From NCBI RefSeq assembly GCF_002025255.2, contig NZ_CP054587.1, forward strand, positions 1,488,001 to 1,552,000: 64,000 nucleotides of DNA, read 5' to 3'. Under the pieces are notes generated by a model that searched no databases, had not been told where the DNA came from, and was given only the letters and a program-made list of their open reading frames with translations. Within the stretch, counting starts at the first letter, position 1. Each line of letters begins with the position of its first letter. Shown piece after piece: positions 54,008-62,412 of this stretch. This DNA is from Halolamina sp. CBA1230. Lineage in GTDB: Archaea > Halobacteriota > Halobacteria > Halobacteriales > Haloferacaceae. The position numbers and the translations under genes are program-made.

Positions 54008-54389
54008 TCTCCAGCATCGACGCGCCCGATTTCGGCTCGACGACGCGTCGAACCACGGCGACGGCGACGACGAGGACGATCAGCCAGAGTCCGACGTACG
54101 GCCACGGTCGTTCGGGACCGATCTGGCGCATCCGGGCCAAATAGGCCAGCACGACGACAGCGTACGCCGTCAGCGTCGTCGCGGCGAGTCGTGTTCGGCC
54201 GTCAAGAAAGGCGATACAGCCCACGGCGACGGCGAGGAGGCCGCCACCGCCGCGCAGTACGATGTCGATCCAAGCCCCGATGACTGCGGGACCGCCCGCC
54301 TCGGCAGTCGGCGGTTCCAGCGCGACGGGGACGGCGAGGGCGACGCCGACGAGCACGAGGACCACGCCCAGTGGGCGGTTCCAGTCCAT
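53997..54389 (-). CDS. Four-helix membrane protein, paralogue 1 of a tandem pair
   Basis: A 130-residue membrane protein, start ATG 54389 (MDWNRPLGVVLVLVGVALAV). It has the TAEAGGPAVIGAWIDIVLRG and GGGLLAVAVGCIAF core and TRLAATTLTAYAVVVLAYLA, all shared with the downstream gene. Four hydrophobic segments. Stop overlaps the paralogue start by 11 nt. Likely co-transcribed; function unknown. Confidence 0.65.
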   Translation of the reverse strand: MDWNRPLGVVLVLVGVALAVPVALEPPTAEAGGPAVIGAWIDIVLRGGGGLLAVAVGCIAFLDGRTRLAATTLTAYAVVVLAYLARMRQIGPERPWPYVGLWLIVLVVAVAVVRRVVEPKSGASMLESGG

Positions 54390-54838
54390 GGTTCCGGTGT
54401 CGGTCGTGAGACAATTAATCGTGGCGGCGTCTTTCGGGGCTGGTCGTCTCCGGCTGTGAAGCAGATGCGGCTGTGCGGTGGCGCGAAGCGTTCGCGTCGA
54501 CGGACGCGAACCGAGCGCGAGGGACGAACGAGGCCGGAGGCCGAGTGAGTCGGCTGGGGAGGCGTGTGGGCTGTGCTGTCGGGTGGGACTGAAAGGGGCT
54601 GTCGGCTCGACGAACCCGGACGACACAAGCACCGCAGCGAAGCGAGGAGCGCAGCGAGTCCCGGGAGTCGAGCCGACAGGGGCTTTCACGGTGTTGCTGA
54701 CCCGGAACAGACAATAACCAAATCAGACACGAGCAGACGAAGATGACCGCCCGACAGGACCCCAAACGCCGACACAGAATCCCGGCACACACAGCCCCCG
54801 CCCGAACCCCTTTCCCCCAACCCCCACCACACACCCGC
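54390..54838. repeat. Non-coding stretch with inverted repeats, likely interspersed haloarchaeal element
   Basis: 449 bp without a convincing gene. TTCGCGTC (54491-54498) and GACGCGAA (54503-54510) form a tight hairpin. CTGTCGGCTCGAC (54599-54611) and GTCGAGCCGACAG (54667-54679) are a perfect 13-bp inverted repeat around a 55-nt loop rich in AGCGAAGCGAGG and GCAGCGAG. The short open frames across it use non-halophilic, Arg/Ser-rich residues. The pattern resembles repeated intergenic elements I recall in haloarchaeal genomes, and its AGCGAG loop motif recurs near 13039-13221. A TATA-like AATAACC is at about 54714. Confidence 0.55.
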
Positions 54839-56644
54839 ATGACCTACGACATCGCCCGCTACCTCGGCATCGACAGCACCGACACGCCCACCTTCACCGT
54901 CAACGACACACTCGCCTACCTCGCGGACACCACCGGCACCCCGCAGGTCTACCGCCTCGACGAACCCGCTACCTACCCCGAGCGACTGACCGCCCACGAC
55001 GAGCGCGTCTCGTTCGTCGACGCCTCCCCGACCCGCGACGAACTCGTCTTCGGCATGGACGAGGGGAGCAACGAGCGCGACCAGCTCTACCGCTACGACC
55101 TCGAAACGGGCGAGGAAACCCAACTCACGAACGACCCCGAGGCGAAACACCTCTGGGGTGGCTGGGGGCCCGAGGGCGACCGCTTCGCGTTCGCCGCGAA
55201 CCGCCGGCAGGGCGACACCTTCGACGTGTACATCCAGCACCGCGATACAGAATCCGCCGACCTCGTCTGGAAGGGCACGGGCGGGTTCGTCGGCGTCGCC
55301 GCGTGGCACCCCGCTGGCGACGCGCTGATCCTCCAAGAATCCAACTCCAGCGCGGACCAGGTGCTCTACTGGCTGGACATCGAGAGCGGCGACGCCGAGC
55401 GCCTGACCGACGCCGACGAGGAAGCGCGCTACCACCACGTCGCGTTCGGCCCCGACGGCGATCTGTACGCGATCACCGACTACGGCGCCGAGACCGCCTA
55501 CGTCGGCCGACTGGAACTGTCCGACTCCGGCGGCGTCGAGACCGTCGAACGGGGCCACGACGAGTGGAACGTCGATACGCTCCAGATCGACAGCGACAGC
55601 GGCCGCGTGGCGTACACCCTCAACGTCGACGGTTACTCGGAAACGTACCTCGGCGCGCTCTCGTCGGACGGGAGCGAGATCGTCGACACCGCCGAACCGG
55701 ACCTCCCGGAGGGTGTCGTCGCCGGCGTGGAACTCGCTCCCGACGGCGAGCGTGCGGCGATCGAGTTCAGTGCCGACGACCACCCGTACTCCGTCTACGC
55801 TGCCGATACCGAATCCGCCGACACCGAGCGCTGGACCACCCCCGGAACGCTCGGGATTCCGGAGGAGCAGTTCCTGCGTTCCGAGACCGTCCGCTACGAG
55901 ACGTTCGACGGGCGGGAGATTCCCGCCTACTGGACGCTCCCCGAGAGCGTCGACGAAGACGGCGACGAGCAGGCCCCCGTCATCGTCGACATCCACGGCG
56001 GCCCGGAGCACCAGCGCCGGCCGTGGTTCTACCCGACGAAGCAGTACTTCCTGAACCGGGGGTACGCCGTGCTCGAACCGAACGTCCGCGGCTCCTCGGG
56101 CTACGGGAAGACGTACACCCACCTCGACGACCAGGAGAAGCGCCTCGACTCGGTAAAAGATGTCCGGTACGCGGTGAACTGGCTCGAACGCCAGCCCGCG
56201 GCGGACACCGACCGCCTGATCGCCTACGGGCGCTCCTACGGCGGGTTCATGGTGCTCGCCGCGATCACGCAGTACCCCGATCTCTGGGCCGCGGCGGTGG
56301 ATTTCGTCGGCATCGCGGACTTCCAGACGTTCCTCGAAAATACGGGCGAGTGGCGCCGCGAGCACCGCGCCGCGGAGTACGGCAGCCTCGACGACCCCGA
56401 ACTGCTCGAACGGATCTCGCCGATCCACGACGTGGACGAGATCCAGTGCCCGCTGTTCATCCAGCACGGCGCGAACGACCCGCGCGTTCCCGTGAGCGAG
56501 GCCGAGCAGATCGCCGAGGCCGTCGAGGAGCGCGGGATTCCCGTCGAGACCTGCATCTTCGAGGACGAGGGCCACCACACCACCGACCGCGAGAACCTGA
56601 TCGAGGAGTTCGAGCGGATCGCGGCGTTCCTCGAGCACGTCTGA
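54839..56644 (+). CDS. S9 family peptidase (acylaminoacyl/prolyl oligopeptidase type)
   Basis: A 601-residue serine peptidase. Residues 1-330 form a beta-propeller (repeats such as LTDADEEARYHHVAFGPDGD); residues 350-601 form the alpha/beta-hydrolase domain with VDIHGGPEHQRRPW, the nucleophile GRSYGGF, the acid in GANDPRVP, and the His in EGHHTT. It trims peptides or acylated N-termini in the cytosol. The MTYDIARYLG start at 54839 fits the family; an upstream ATG at 54743 lies 29 nt after a TATA-like element, but the added sequence is Arg/Pro-rich and not halophilic-like. Confidence 0.92.
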   Translation: MTYDIARYLGIDSTDTPTFTVNDTLAYLADTTGTPQVYRLDEPATYPERLTAHDERVSFVDASPTRDELVFGMDEGSNERDQLYRYDLETGEETQLTNDPEAKHLWGGWGPEGDRFAFAANRRQGDTFDVYIQHRDTESADLVWKGTGGFVGVAAWHPAGDALILQESNSSADQVLYWLDIESGDAERLTDADEEARYHHVAFGPDGDLYAITDYGAETAYVGRLELSDSGGVETVERGHDEWNVDTLQIDSDSGRVAYTLNVDGYSETYLGALSSDGSEIVDTAEPDLPEGVVAGVELAPDGERAAIEFSADDHPYSVYAADTESADTERWTTPGTLGIPEEQFLRSETVRYETFDGREIPAYWTLPESVDEDGDEQAPVIVDIHGGPEHQRRPWFYPTKQYFLNRGYAVLEPNVRGSSGYGKTYTHLDDQEKRLDSVKDVRYAVNWLERQPAADTDRLIAYGRSYGGFMVLAAITQYPDLWAAAVDFVGIADFQTFLENTGEWRREHRAAEYGSLDDPELLERISPIHDVDEIQCPLFIQHGANDPRVPVSEAEQIAEAVEERGIPVETCIFEDEGHHTTDRENLIEEFERIAAFLEHV

Positions 56645-56675
56645 GACGGGGCGATCGGCCCGCCAGCCTCGCGTC

Positions 56676-57308
56676 TCAGCCGCTGGGCGTCTCGGTCGGC
56701 GTCGCAGTCCCGCCCGAGCGGATCGGGCTGCCGTCGGGGCCGAGCACCCACCAGACGTCGTTGGCGCCCTGTCCGTTCGCGTCGCCCGGCTCCTCGTCGG
56801 TCGCGAAGGTGTAGAGCGGCCAGCCGTTCGCGGCCACCTGCGTCTCGCCGTCCTCGCGCTCGAACGTCGAGAGTTCGGCCGTCACGTCGTCGCTCGCTTC
56901 GGGGTCGCCGTCGACCGTGAGCGGCGGCCAGTTCCCCGCACAGCCGCCGGTGCAGCTACTCTCCCCGGCTCCCTGGGCGTCCTGATCGAACATGTAGAGG
57001 GTCATCCCCTCGGAGTCGACCAGCAGTTCACCGAGGTCCGGGTGGGTGCTGACCTGCACCGTCGCGCCCGTCGTCCCATCGGTCGTCGTCTCCGTGTCCG
57101 TCCCGTCGGTCTCCGTTTCCGTCCCGTCGGTCTGCGTCCCCGTTTCTGTCTCTGTCGCCGTCCCCTCGGGCGTGTCGGTCCCGCCCATATCCGGGGTGTC
57201 CGTGCCATCTCCCGGCTCCGTCTCGGTCGTCCCGTCGCCGCCACAGCCGGCGGTCAGTACGGTTCCTGCAACGGCCGTCTTGATCAGTGTCCGTCTGGAT
57301 ACGTTCAT
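56676..57308 (-). CDS. PF03640 (secreted repeat) lipoprotein, copy 1
   Basis: A 210-residue exported lipoprotein. MNVSRRTLIKTAVAGTVLTA carries the Tat RR and a lipobox Cys (AGC), followed by a long Thr/Glu/Asp/Gly linker, then two PF03640 (COG4315) repeats: LLVDSEGMTLYMFDQD ... CTGGCAGNWPPLTVDG and QVAANGWPLYTFATDEEPGD ... GPDGSPI. The two conserved Cys may form a disulfide. The family is found at archaeal and bacterial cell surfaces; its function is not established. A paralogue follows at 57497. Confidence 0.83.
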   Translation of the reverse strand: MNVSRRTLIKTAVAGTVLTAGCGGDGTTETEPGDGTDTPDMGGTDTPEGTATETETGTQTDGTETETDGTDTETTTDGTTGATVQVSTHPDLGELLVDSEGMTLYMFDQDAQGAGESSCTGGCAGNWPPLTVDGDPEASDDVTAELSTFEREDGETQVAANGWPLYTFATDEEPGDANGQGANDVWWVLGPDGSPIRSGGTATPTETPSG

Positions 57309-57496
57309 GAGCATCCGTACTGTCGCACGGGACGAATATGGTGATTTCCCGAACTTATCGGCGTGCTGGTTCATAGATCACTGTCGAACGCCGATCAGAT
57401 CGCCGCCGAGTACGGACACGATAGCGTCGACGGGAGGAGCGCCCCGACTGGGTAGAACGACGTCACGGCTGGAACGTCGCGGCGTCGCGCTACCGC

Positions 57497-58057
57497 TCAG
57501 TAGCGCCCCTCGGTTTCGGTCCCCGTCCCGTCGCCGGACGAGCGAACCACCGAACCGTCTGGTCGGAGCACCCACCAGACGTCGTTGACGCCCTGGCCGG
57601 CCGCGTCGCCCGGCTCCTCGTCGGGCGTGAAGTAGTAGAGCGGCCAGCCGTCCGCGGCCACCTGTGTCGAGCCGTCCTCGCGCTCGAACGTCGATAGCTC
57701 GGCCGAGACGCCGCTGCCGGCCGAAGCCTCGCCGTCGACCGTGAGCGGCGGCCAGTTGTCGACACAGCTCCCGGAGCAGCTGCTCGCGCCCTCGCCCTGG
57801 GTGTCCTGGTCGAACATGTAGAGGGTCATCCCCTCCGAGTCGACCAGCACGTCACCGAGGTCGGGGTGGCTGCGGACCTGTACCGTGGCCGTCGACCCCC
57901 CTCCGGTCGGCGTGTCGGTCGAACCGTCTGTCGGACTGTCGGTCGGCGTCTCCGTCGCCATTCGTTCCCCGTCGTTCGGGGAGTCACCAGTACAGCCGGC
58001 AACGAACGCGGTGCCGGCGACTGCGGTTCCGAGGAACCTCCGTCTGGATAGGTCCAT
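57497..58057 (-). CDS. PF03640 (secreted repeat) lipoprotein, copy 2
   Basis: A 186-residue paralogue of the gene at 56676, start ATG 58057. Signal MDLSRRRFLGTAVAGTAFVA with Tat RR and lipobox Cys, a shorter Thr/Pro/Asp linker, and the same two repeats: LVDSEGMTLYMFDQDTQGEG with CSGSC, WPPLTVDGE and DGWPLYYFTPDEEPGDAAGQ. The two genes are on the same strand 188 bp apart, so duplication was in tandem with divergence mostly in the linkers. Confidence 0.83.
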   Translation of the reverse strand: MDLSRRRFLGTAVAGTAFVAGCTGDSPNDGERMATETPTDSPTDGSTDTPTGGGSTATVQVRSHPDLGDVLVDSEGMTLYMFDQDTQGEGASSCSGSCVDNWPPLTVDGEASAGSGVSAELSTFEREDGSTQVAADGWPLYYFTPDEEPGDAAGQGVNDVWWVLRPDGSVVRSSGDGTGTETEGRY

Positions 58058-58147
58058 GTTACACGATAGCACTGGGGAGCGTATGGCCGTTTTCCGAACT
58101 GACTCCAAAATTCGTCCGAAAACGGGGGAGTCGACCGGGGCTCCGGA

Positions 58148-58450
58148 TCAGGTCCAGGTGAGTCGCGCGAGCACCACTAGCGCGACCAGTTCCAGCCCGC
58201 AGAGCAGCGTCATCCCGATCTGGACGTCCGTGGTGGTGGCGAGGAACCAGCCGACGAAGCCGTCGTGGAACACGTAGAGCCCGACCCAGAGGGCGTTCTC
58301 GAGCAGGAGGAAGCCAGCGAAGACAAGCAGGCCGAGCGTGTGGCTGGCGCCGTGGCTGCGGTAGTTCCGGAGCCAGACGCTCCCCAGCCCCAGCAGGAGG
58401 ACGATGTTCACGCCCGCGAGGATGCGGGCGACGTCGAGCCATCGGCTCAT
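58148..58450 (-). CDS. Three-helix membrane protein downstream of an HTH regulator
   Basis: A 100-residue protein starting MSRWLDVARILAGVNIVLLL; MEARMSRW four codons upstream is an alternative. About three transmembrane segments and no soluble domain. It begins 55 bp after the winged-helix gene at 58506 on the same strand. Pairs of a small haloarchaeal HTH protein and such a membrane protein (DUF7521-like) are common and may act as a signalling pair; this is inference from the pairing. Confidence 0.62.
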   Translation of the reverse strand: MSRWLDVARILAGVNIVLLLGLGSVWLRNYRSHGASHTLGLLVFAGFLLLENALWVGLYVFHDGFVGWFLATTTDVQIGMTLLCGLELVALVVLARLTWT

Positions 58451-58505
58451 GCGTGCCTCCATGGGCGTTCCACCGACATACGTGTGTTCCAAAGTTCGTC
58501 CATAA

Positions 58506-58877
58506 TCAAGGCTCCTCCGTGCCCGCGTCGTCGGTCTCAGCGCCCGACTCATCGTCTTCGGTCCCCGTATCGGCGTTCTCCGCCCCCAACTCCGGGCCGT
58601 CCGGGTCGACCGTGTCGAGGATCTCCTCGACGGTGTGCCAGTTCGACCTGACCTGTTCGGTGAACAGGTAGACGGCGGCGTACTCGTCGCCGCTCTTGCG
58701 CACCACGTTGTTCTCTAACAGCACGTCGAGATGGTGGCGAACGGTCGTGTAGTCGAGATCGAGCGTCTCCGCGAGCTGATTGGCGTTCCGCGGCCGCTCG
58801 TCGATAGCCCGCAGGATGCGGACCCGCGTCGGGCCGCCCCGGGAGCTCGCGAGCACGTACCACAGGACGCCCTCCAT
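58506..58877 (-). CDS. ArsR-type winged-helix regulator
   Basis: A 123-residue DNA-binding protein. The wHTH is RVRILRAIDERPRNANQLAE followed by LDLDYTTVRHHLDVLLENNV and a wing at VVRKSGDEYAAVYLF (residues about 17-72), then a Glu/Asp-rich tail. No metal-binding Cys cluster is present, so it is not a metal sensor of the ArsR/SmtB kind. It precedes a small membrane protein gene, probably co-transcribed. Targets unknown. Confidence 0.8.
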   Translation of the reverse strand: MEGVLWYVLASSRGGPTRVRILRAIDERPRNANQLAETLDLDYTTVRHHLDVLLENNVVRKSGDEYAAVYLFTEQVRSNWHTVEEILDTVDPDGPELGAENADTGTEDDESGAETDDAGTEEP

Positions 58878-58925
58878 CGCTCAGGGGTTTCCCGCGTTGG
58901 CTTGTAAACACACCGCAGAGGTCAG

Positions 58926-59669
58926 CTACCAGCCGGCGTCGATGTCGTCCTGCAGCGCCTCGAGGATGTCGTCGGTCGCCTCGTCGACTATCTCGGCGAC
59001 TGCCTCGGGGTCGGCGTTCGTCGGATCGCCCAGGCCGCCGAGTTCGGTCACGCGGTCGAAGTAGCCGTACGTGGCGGTCTCGGGCATCGCCTTGGCGTTC
59101 TGAGGCTGTTTCTTCTCGTTCTTCACCAGATCCGGGCGGTAGTGTTCGATCACGCTTGTCTCGTGGTCGCCGGCGTGGCCCCAGCCCTCGCCGAAAGCCT
59201 CCTGCAGGCGCTCGCGGGCGAAATCCGTCCAGTGGACGAAGTGGGTCGCGAGGTCGTACTCCCGGACCAGCCGGTCGGCCGCGTTCGAGAGCGGTTCGCG
59301 GTTGCCGCCGTGGCAGTTCACGATCACGAACCGCTCGACGCCGTGGCGGGCGAGGCTCTCGCCGATGCTCACGATGGCGTCCTCGTACGTCAGCGGGTCG
59401 AGCGTGATCGTCCCGGGGAAGTTCGTGTGGTGCTCGCTCATCCCGTACGGCAGCGTGGGCAGGCGGACGAACCGCAGGTCGTGCTCGTCGGCAGCGTTCA
59501 CGAGTTCCTCCGTCAGATGCTCCGCGCGGAGCGTGTCCACCGAGACGGGCAGGTGGACCGAGTGCTGTTCGACGCTGCCCGTCCCCAGCAGCGCGGCGTC
59601 GGCGTTCTCGAAGGCTTCTCCGGCGTCCTCCCACGTCATCGTCGCCAGGTCGTCGTCGGTCTCGGGCAT
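58926..59669 (-). CDS. Creatininase-family amidohydrolase (ArfB-like)
   Basis: A 247-residue cytosolic metalloenzyme, start ATG 59669. Metal motifs: LLGTGSVEQHSVHLPVSVDT (Glu and His ligands), PTLPYGMSEHHTNFPGTITL, VNCHGGNREPL, and WGHAGDHETSVIEHYRPDLV. This fold covers creatinine amidohydrolase and the archaeal formylaminopyrimidine deformylase ArfB, involved in riboflavin and F420 synthesis. Because archaea use ArfB, that role is more likely than creatinine breakdown; the sequence alone does not decide. The longer frame to 61415 is antisense to the next gene. Confidence 0.82.
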   Translation of the reverse strand: MPETDDDLATMTWEDAGEAFENADAALLGTGSVEQHSVHLPVSVDTLRAEHLTEELVNAADEHDLRFVRLPTLPYGMSEHHTNFPGTITLDPLTYEDAIVSIGESLARHGVERFVIVNCHGGNREPLSNAADRLVREYDLATHFVHWTDFARERLQEAFGEGWGHAGDHETSVIEHYRPDLVKNEKKQPQNAKAMPETATYGYFDRVTELGGLGDPTNADPEAVAEIVDEATDDILEALQDDIDAGW

Positions 59670-59756
59670 GGGCAGCCCTGGGGCACGACGGGGCAAAGAG
59701 CTACGGGAAGGCGATCCTCCCCGCACCTTCTTCGGGGCGGGGCTCCGAGCGGCGGT

Positions 59757-61172
59757 ATGTCCATCGACGCCGACGCCGAACGCGAGATCGCCCGGCTCTG
59801 TCGCCGGATCGTCCGCGACGAGAACCTCCCCGGACTCAGCGTCGCCGTCACCGACGCCGACGACACCCTGTTCGCCGAGGGGTTCGGCTCCCGGGATCTC
59901 GCGGGGAACCGCCCCGCCACCCCGGAGACGCTGTACGGGATCGCCTCCTGCACGAAATCGTTCGCCGGCGTCGCGCTGCTCCAGCTGGCCGAGAGCGGGA
60001 TCTGCGACCTCGACGACCGCGTCTCGGCGTACACCGACGTCTCGTTCGACGAGCCCGAACCCACGCTGCACCACCTGCTGACCCACTCCTCGGGGCTCCC
60101 CTCGCTGGGGGTGAGCGAGACGCTGCTCGCGCGCCGACTGCGCCTTCCCGCGCCGAACGTGGCGCTGGGCGACGAGGAAGATTTCCACGCCCACGTGAAC
60201 GCCGCCGAGGCCGAGCGAACGGATCCGCCGGGCGAGCGCTTCGCCTACTGCAACACGGGCTATGCGCTGCTGGGCGAGACCGTCGAGTCGCTGACCGGCA
60301 AACCGTTCGACGAGTACGTTAGCGAGCACGTGTTCGAGCCGCTGGGGATGGCGCGCTCGACGTTCGACGACCACGAGTTCTCGATGGCCGACGACCACAT
60401 GACTCAGTACCGCCAGACCGACGACGGGCTGATGGCCTCCTCGCTCCCGACCCGCGAGATCGGGCAGGCGGCCGGCGGCATCCTCTCCTCGGTGTCGGAG
60501 ATGGCGAAGTACCTCCGGCTCCAACTGAACGACGGGGAGGCCGAGGGCGCGGAACTGCTCGACGCGAACACGCTCGCGCGGGCACACGAGGGGTACGTCG
60601 ACGTGCCGGGCCGCTCCACGGGCCGCGAAGGGCCGGACCGCACCTACGGCTACGGCTGGTTCCGGGACGAGGAGTTCCTCGGCGACCGGACCCTCCTCGG
60701 CCACTCGGGGTCGATCACCGTCTCCTCGGCGTACCAGGGGTTCCTCCCGGACGAACAGCTGGGCGTCGCGCTGGCCGCGAACACCTCGCCGGCGTTCCCG
60801 CTGGGCGTCGTCGGCGAGGGCGTGCTCGCGGCGGCGCTGGGCGAGGACCCCGCAGAGTCGGTGCCGTTCTTCCGCCTGCGCCGGCGTCACAGTCGACTCG
60901 CGGGCGAGTACACGGCGTACGAGGGCGTGATGAGCGCGACCGTCGAGCGCGACGGGGCCTCGCTTCGGGTCGATTTCGACCACCCGCTGAAGGACGGGGA
61001 GGCGGTGCTGTTCCCGGCGGAGCCCGACGAAACGGGGAGTCAGCGCGCCGATACGGTGTACCAGTACGAGACGGTCGACTCGGCGGGGCGACGTGAGCCA
61101 GCCGAGTTTCGGGTGGAGGACGGAGAGGTGTCGCTGCTGATCGATCGCTGGCGGCTGCGGGAAGCGCGCTGA
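59757..61172 (+). CDS. Serine beta-lactamase-like hydrolase (class C / DUF3471 type)
   Basis: A 471-residue cytosolic serine hydrolase starting MSIDADAEREIARLCRRIVR. The catalytic triad motifs are SCTKS (SxxK, Ser 64 and Lys 67), FAYCNTGYALLG (YxN, near 165) and LGHSGSITVSS (HSG, near 320). The C-terminal 100 residues are a beta-rich lipocalin-like domain (LAGEYTAYEGVMSATVERDG). No signal peptide, so a peptidase or esterase acting inside the cell is more likely than resistance. No natural substrate known. Confidence 0.87.
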   Translation: MSIDADAEREIARLCRRIVRDENLPGLSVAVTDADDTLFAEGFGSRDLAGNRPATPETLYGIASCTKSFAGVALLQLAESGICDLDDRVSAYTDVSFDEPEPTLHHLLTHSSGLPSLGVSETLLARRLRLPAPNVALGDEEDFHAHVNAAEAERTDPPGERFAYCNTGYALLGETVESLTGKPFDEYVSEHVFEPLGMARSTFDDHEFSMADDHMTQYRQTDDGLMASSLPTREIGQAAGGILSSVSEMAKYLRLQLNDGEAEGAELLDANTLARAHEGYVDVPGRSTGREGPDRTYGYGWFRDEEFLGDRTLLGHSGSITVSSAYQGFLPDEQLGVALAANTSPAFPLGVVGEGVLAAALGEDPAESVPFFRLRRRHSRLAGEYTAYEGVMSATVERDGASLRVDFDHPLKDGEAVLFPAEPDETGSQRADTVYQYETVDSAGRREPAEFRVEDGEVSLLIDRWRLREAR

Positions 61173-61260
61173 TCCACGACGTACCGAAGTTCTGTATCGC
61201 TGTATCCAGTTTACTCTCAGTCCCGGACGTCTAAGTACCTGCCAGCCCAGACGCACAACG

Positions 61261-61926
61261 ATGGCCCAGCGATCCCTCGCTCTCCCCGGAAACGACGGTC
61301 TCCGGACCCTCCTCGTCTCGGCTGTCGGGTTCGCGGTGCTGGCCTGGCTGACGGAGTTCTCACTGGACGCGATGGTCCCCCTCGCGGTGCTGTTCGGGAC
61401 GGTCGGCCTCCACAACTACCTCGACGATCGGTACGATCTGCCCGAGGGAACGGAGTGGATCGCCTACGGCGGCAGCGTCGTCGTCCTCGGGAGCTACTTC
61501 GCCGTCCGCAGTGCGGTCGCCCCGGGCGCTGCCTTCGCGGTCGTCGGTGGGTGGTTCGTGCTCGACGGTGCGGCGACGGTGCGCGCGGGGGCCGGCCGTG
61601 AGCCACACGAGTACGCCGCCGACCTCGACGGGGCGAGCAACAGCGAAGCAATGCTCCGGATACAGGTGCTCGGGTCGGTCCACGAAGAACTGCGGGAACG
61701 CGGCGAGCCAGGAACAGCGAGTGAGGTCGCCGACGCGCTCGGTCTCGCCGAGGGACGGGCGGCGTCGGCGCTCGACTACCTCGAAACGCGGGGGCAGGTC
61801 GAGCGTGTCGACGGCGGCGGCTACCGGGCGGTCGAGCCGCGCTGGGGGAAGGTCCAGCCGGCCGCGTCGTTCCTGCGGTGGCTGCCGCGACGGCTCTCCC
61901 GCCCGTTCCGGCTACTCCTCGGCTGA
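61261..61926 (+). CDS. Membrane-anchored winged-helix protein
   Basis: A 221-residue protein. Residues 15-115 hold about four hydrophobic segments (VSAVGFAVLAWLTEFSLDAM, VPLAVLFGTVGLHNYLDD, VVVLGSYFAVRSAVAPGAAF). Residues 130-190 are a cytosolic HTH: RIQVLGSVHEELRERGEPGT, then ASEVADALGLAEGRAASALD and a wing-like GYRAVEP. One-component regulators fixed to the membrane are seen in haloarchaea; the signal sensed is unknown. The end overlaps the convergent halocyanin gene by 15 bp. Confidence 0.7.
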   Translation: MAQRSLALPGNDGLRTLLVSAVGFAVLAWLTEFSLDAMVPLAVLFGTVGLHNYLDDRYDLPEGTEWIAYGGSVVVLGSYFAVRSAVAPGAAFAVVGGWFVLDGAATVRAGAGREPHEYAADLDGASNSEAMLRIQVLGSVHEELRERGEPGTASEVADALGLAEGRAASALDYLETRGQVERVDGGGYRAVEPRWGKVQPAASFLRWLPRRLSRPFRLLLG

Positions 61927-62322
61927 CTCCACCACTACGTCCCCGACCATCCCCATGCCCTCGTGGGGTTCACAGACGTAGTGGTACTCGCCGGGCACCT
62001 CGAACGTGAACTCGTAGGTGTGGCCGGAGTGGTGGATCTCGGGTTCCCCCTCCCAGTTCGCGTCCGCCGGCTGATCCCGGACGGCGACGTTGTGGTTGGC
62101 CGAGCGCCAGGCCCAGCGGACGCGGGTCCCGACCTCGACGCGGAGCGGTTCGTTCGTCCCCGGCGAGAAGACGTTCCGGCCGTCCGGGCCGACCTCGACG
62201 ACCGGTCCGTCGAAGCTCTCCGTCTCGGTCGTCGCGTCGCCACCCGAACAGCCCGCGAGGAGGGTCGCCGACGCGATCGCTGCGGTGCCGCGGCGGAGGA
62301 ACGCACGGCGGGAGTTGCGCAT
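61912..62322 (-). CDS. Halocyanin-like plastocyanin-fold copper protein
   Basis: A 136-residue exported blue-copper protein. Tat signal and lipobox MRNSRRAFLRRGTAAIASAT then LLAGC (Cys 25), membrane anchored outside the cell. Type-1 copper ligands are in place: SANHNVAV (His 77), YHYVCEPHEGMGM (Cys 117, His 120, Met 123 or 125). It carries electrons in the respiratory or a related chain. The partner oxidase is not nearby. Confidence 0.92.
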   Translation of the reverse strand: MRNSRRAFLRRGTAAIASATLLAGCSGGDATTETESFDGPVVEVGPDGRNVFSPGTNEPLRVEVGTRVRWAWRSANHNVAVRDQPADANWEGEPEIHHSGHTYEFTFEVPGEYHYVCEPHEGMGMVGDVVVESAEE

Positions 62323-62412
62323 ACGCGAGCGTGGGCAGGCGCGAAGGAACTGCCTTCCGATCCCGGAGCGCGAAACGTTTAGGCCGGGGAGCAGTCTACT
62401 GACGGGTAGCGA

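Noticed and set aside
54743-54838. Upstream start (54743) for the S9 peptidase placed 29 nt after a TATA-like element
   Set aside because: The extra 32 residues are Arg/Pro/His-rich and unlike haloarchaeal proteins, and homologues begin at MTYDIARYL.
59757-61172. Antibiotic resistance beta-lactamase
   Set aside because: No signal peptide, and such SxxK proteins in archaea are usually peptidases or esterases; no murein target exists.
58926-61415. 829-codon minus-strand frame covering the beta-lactamase-like gene
   Set aside because: Only its 3' part (58926-59669) shows creatininase motifs; the rest is antisense to the SxxK hydrolase.
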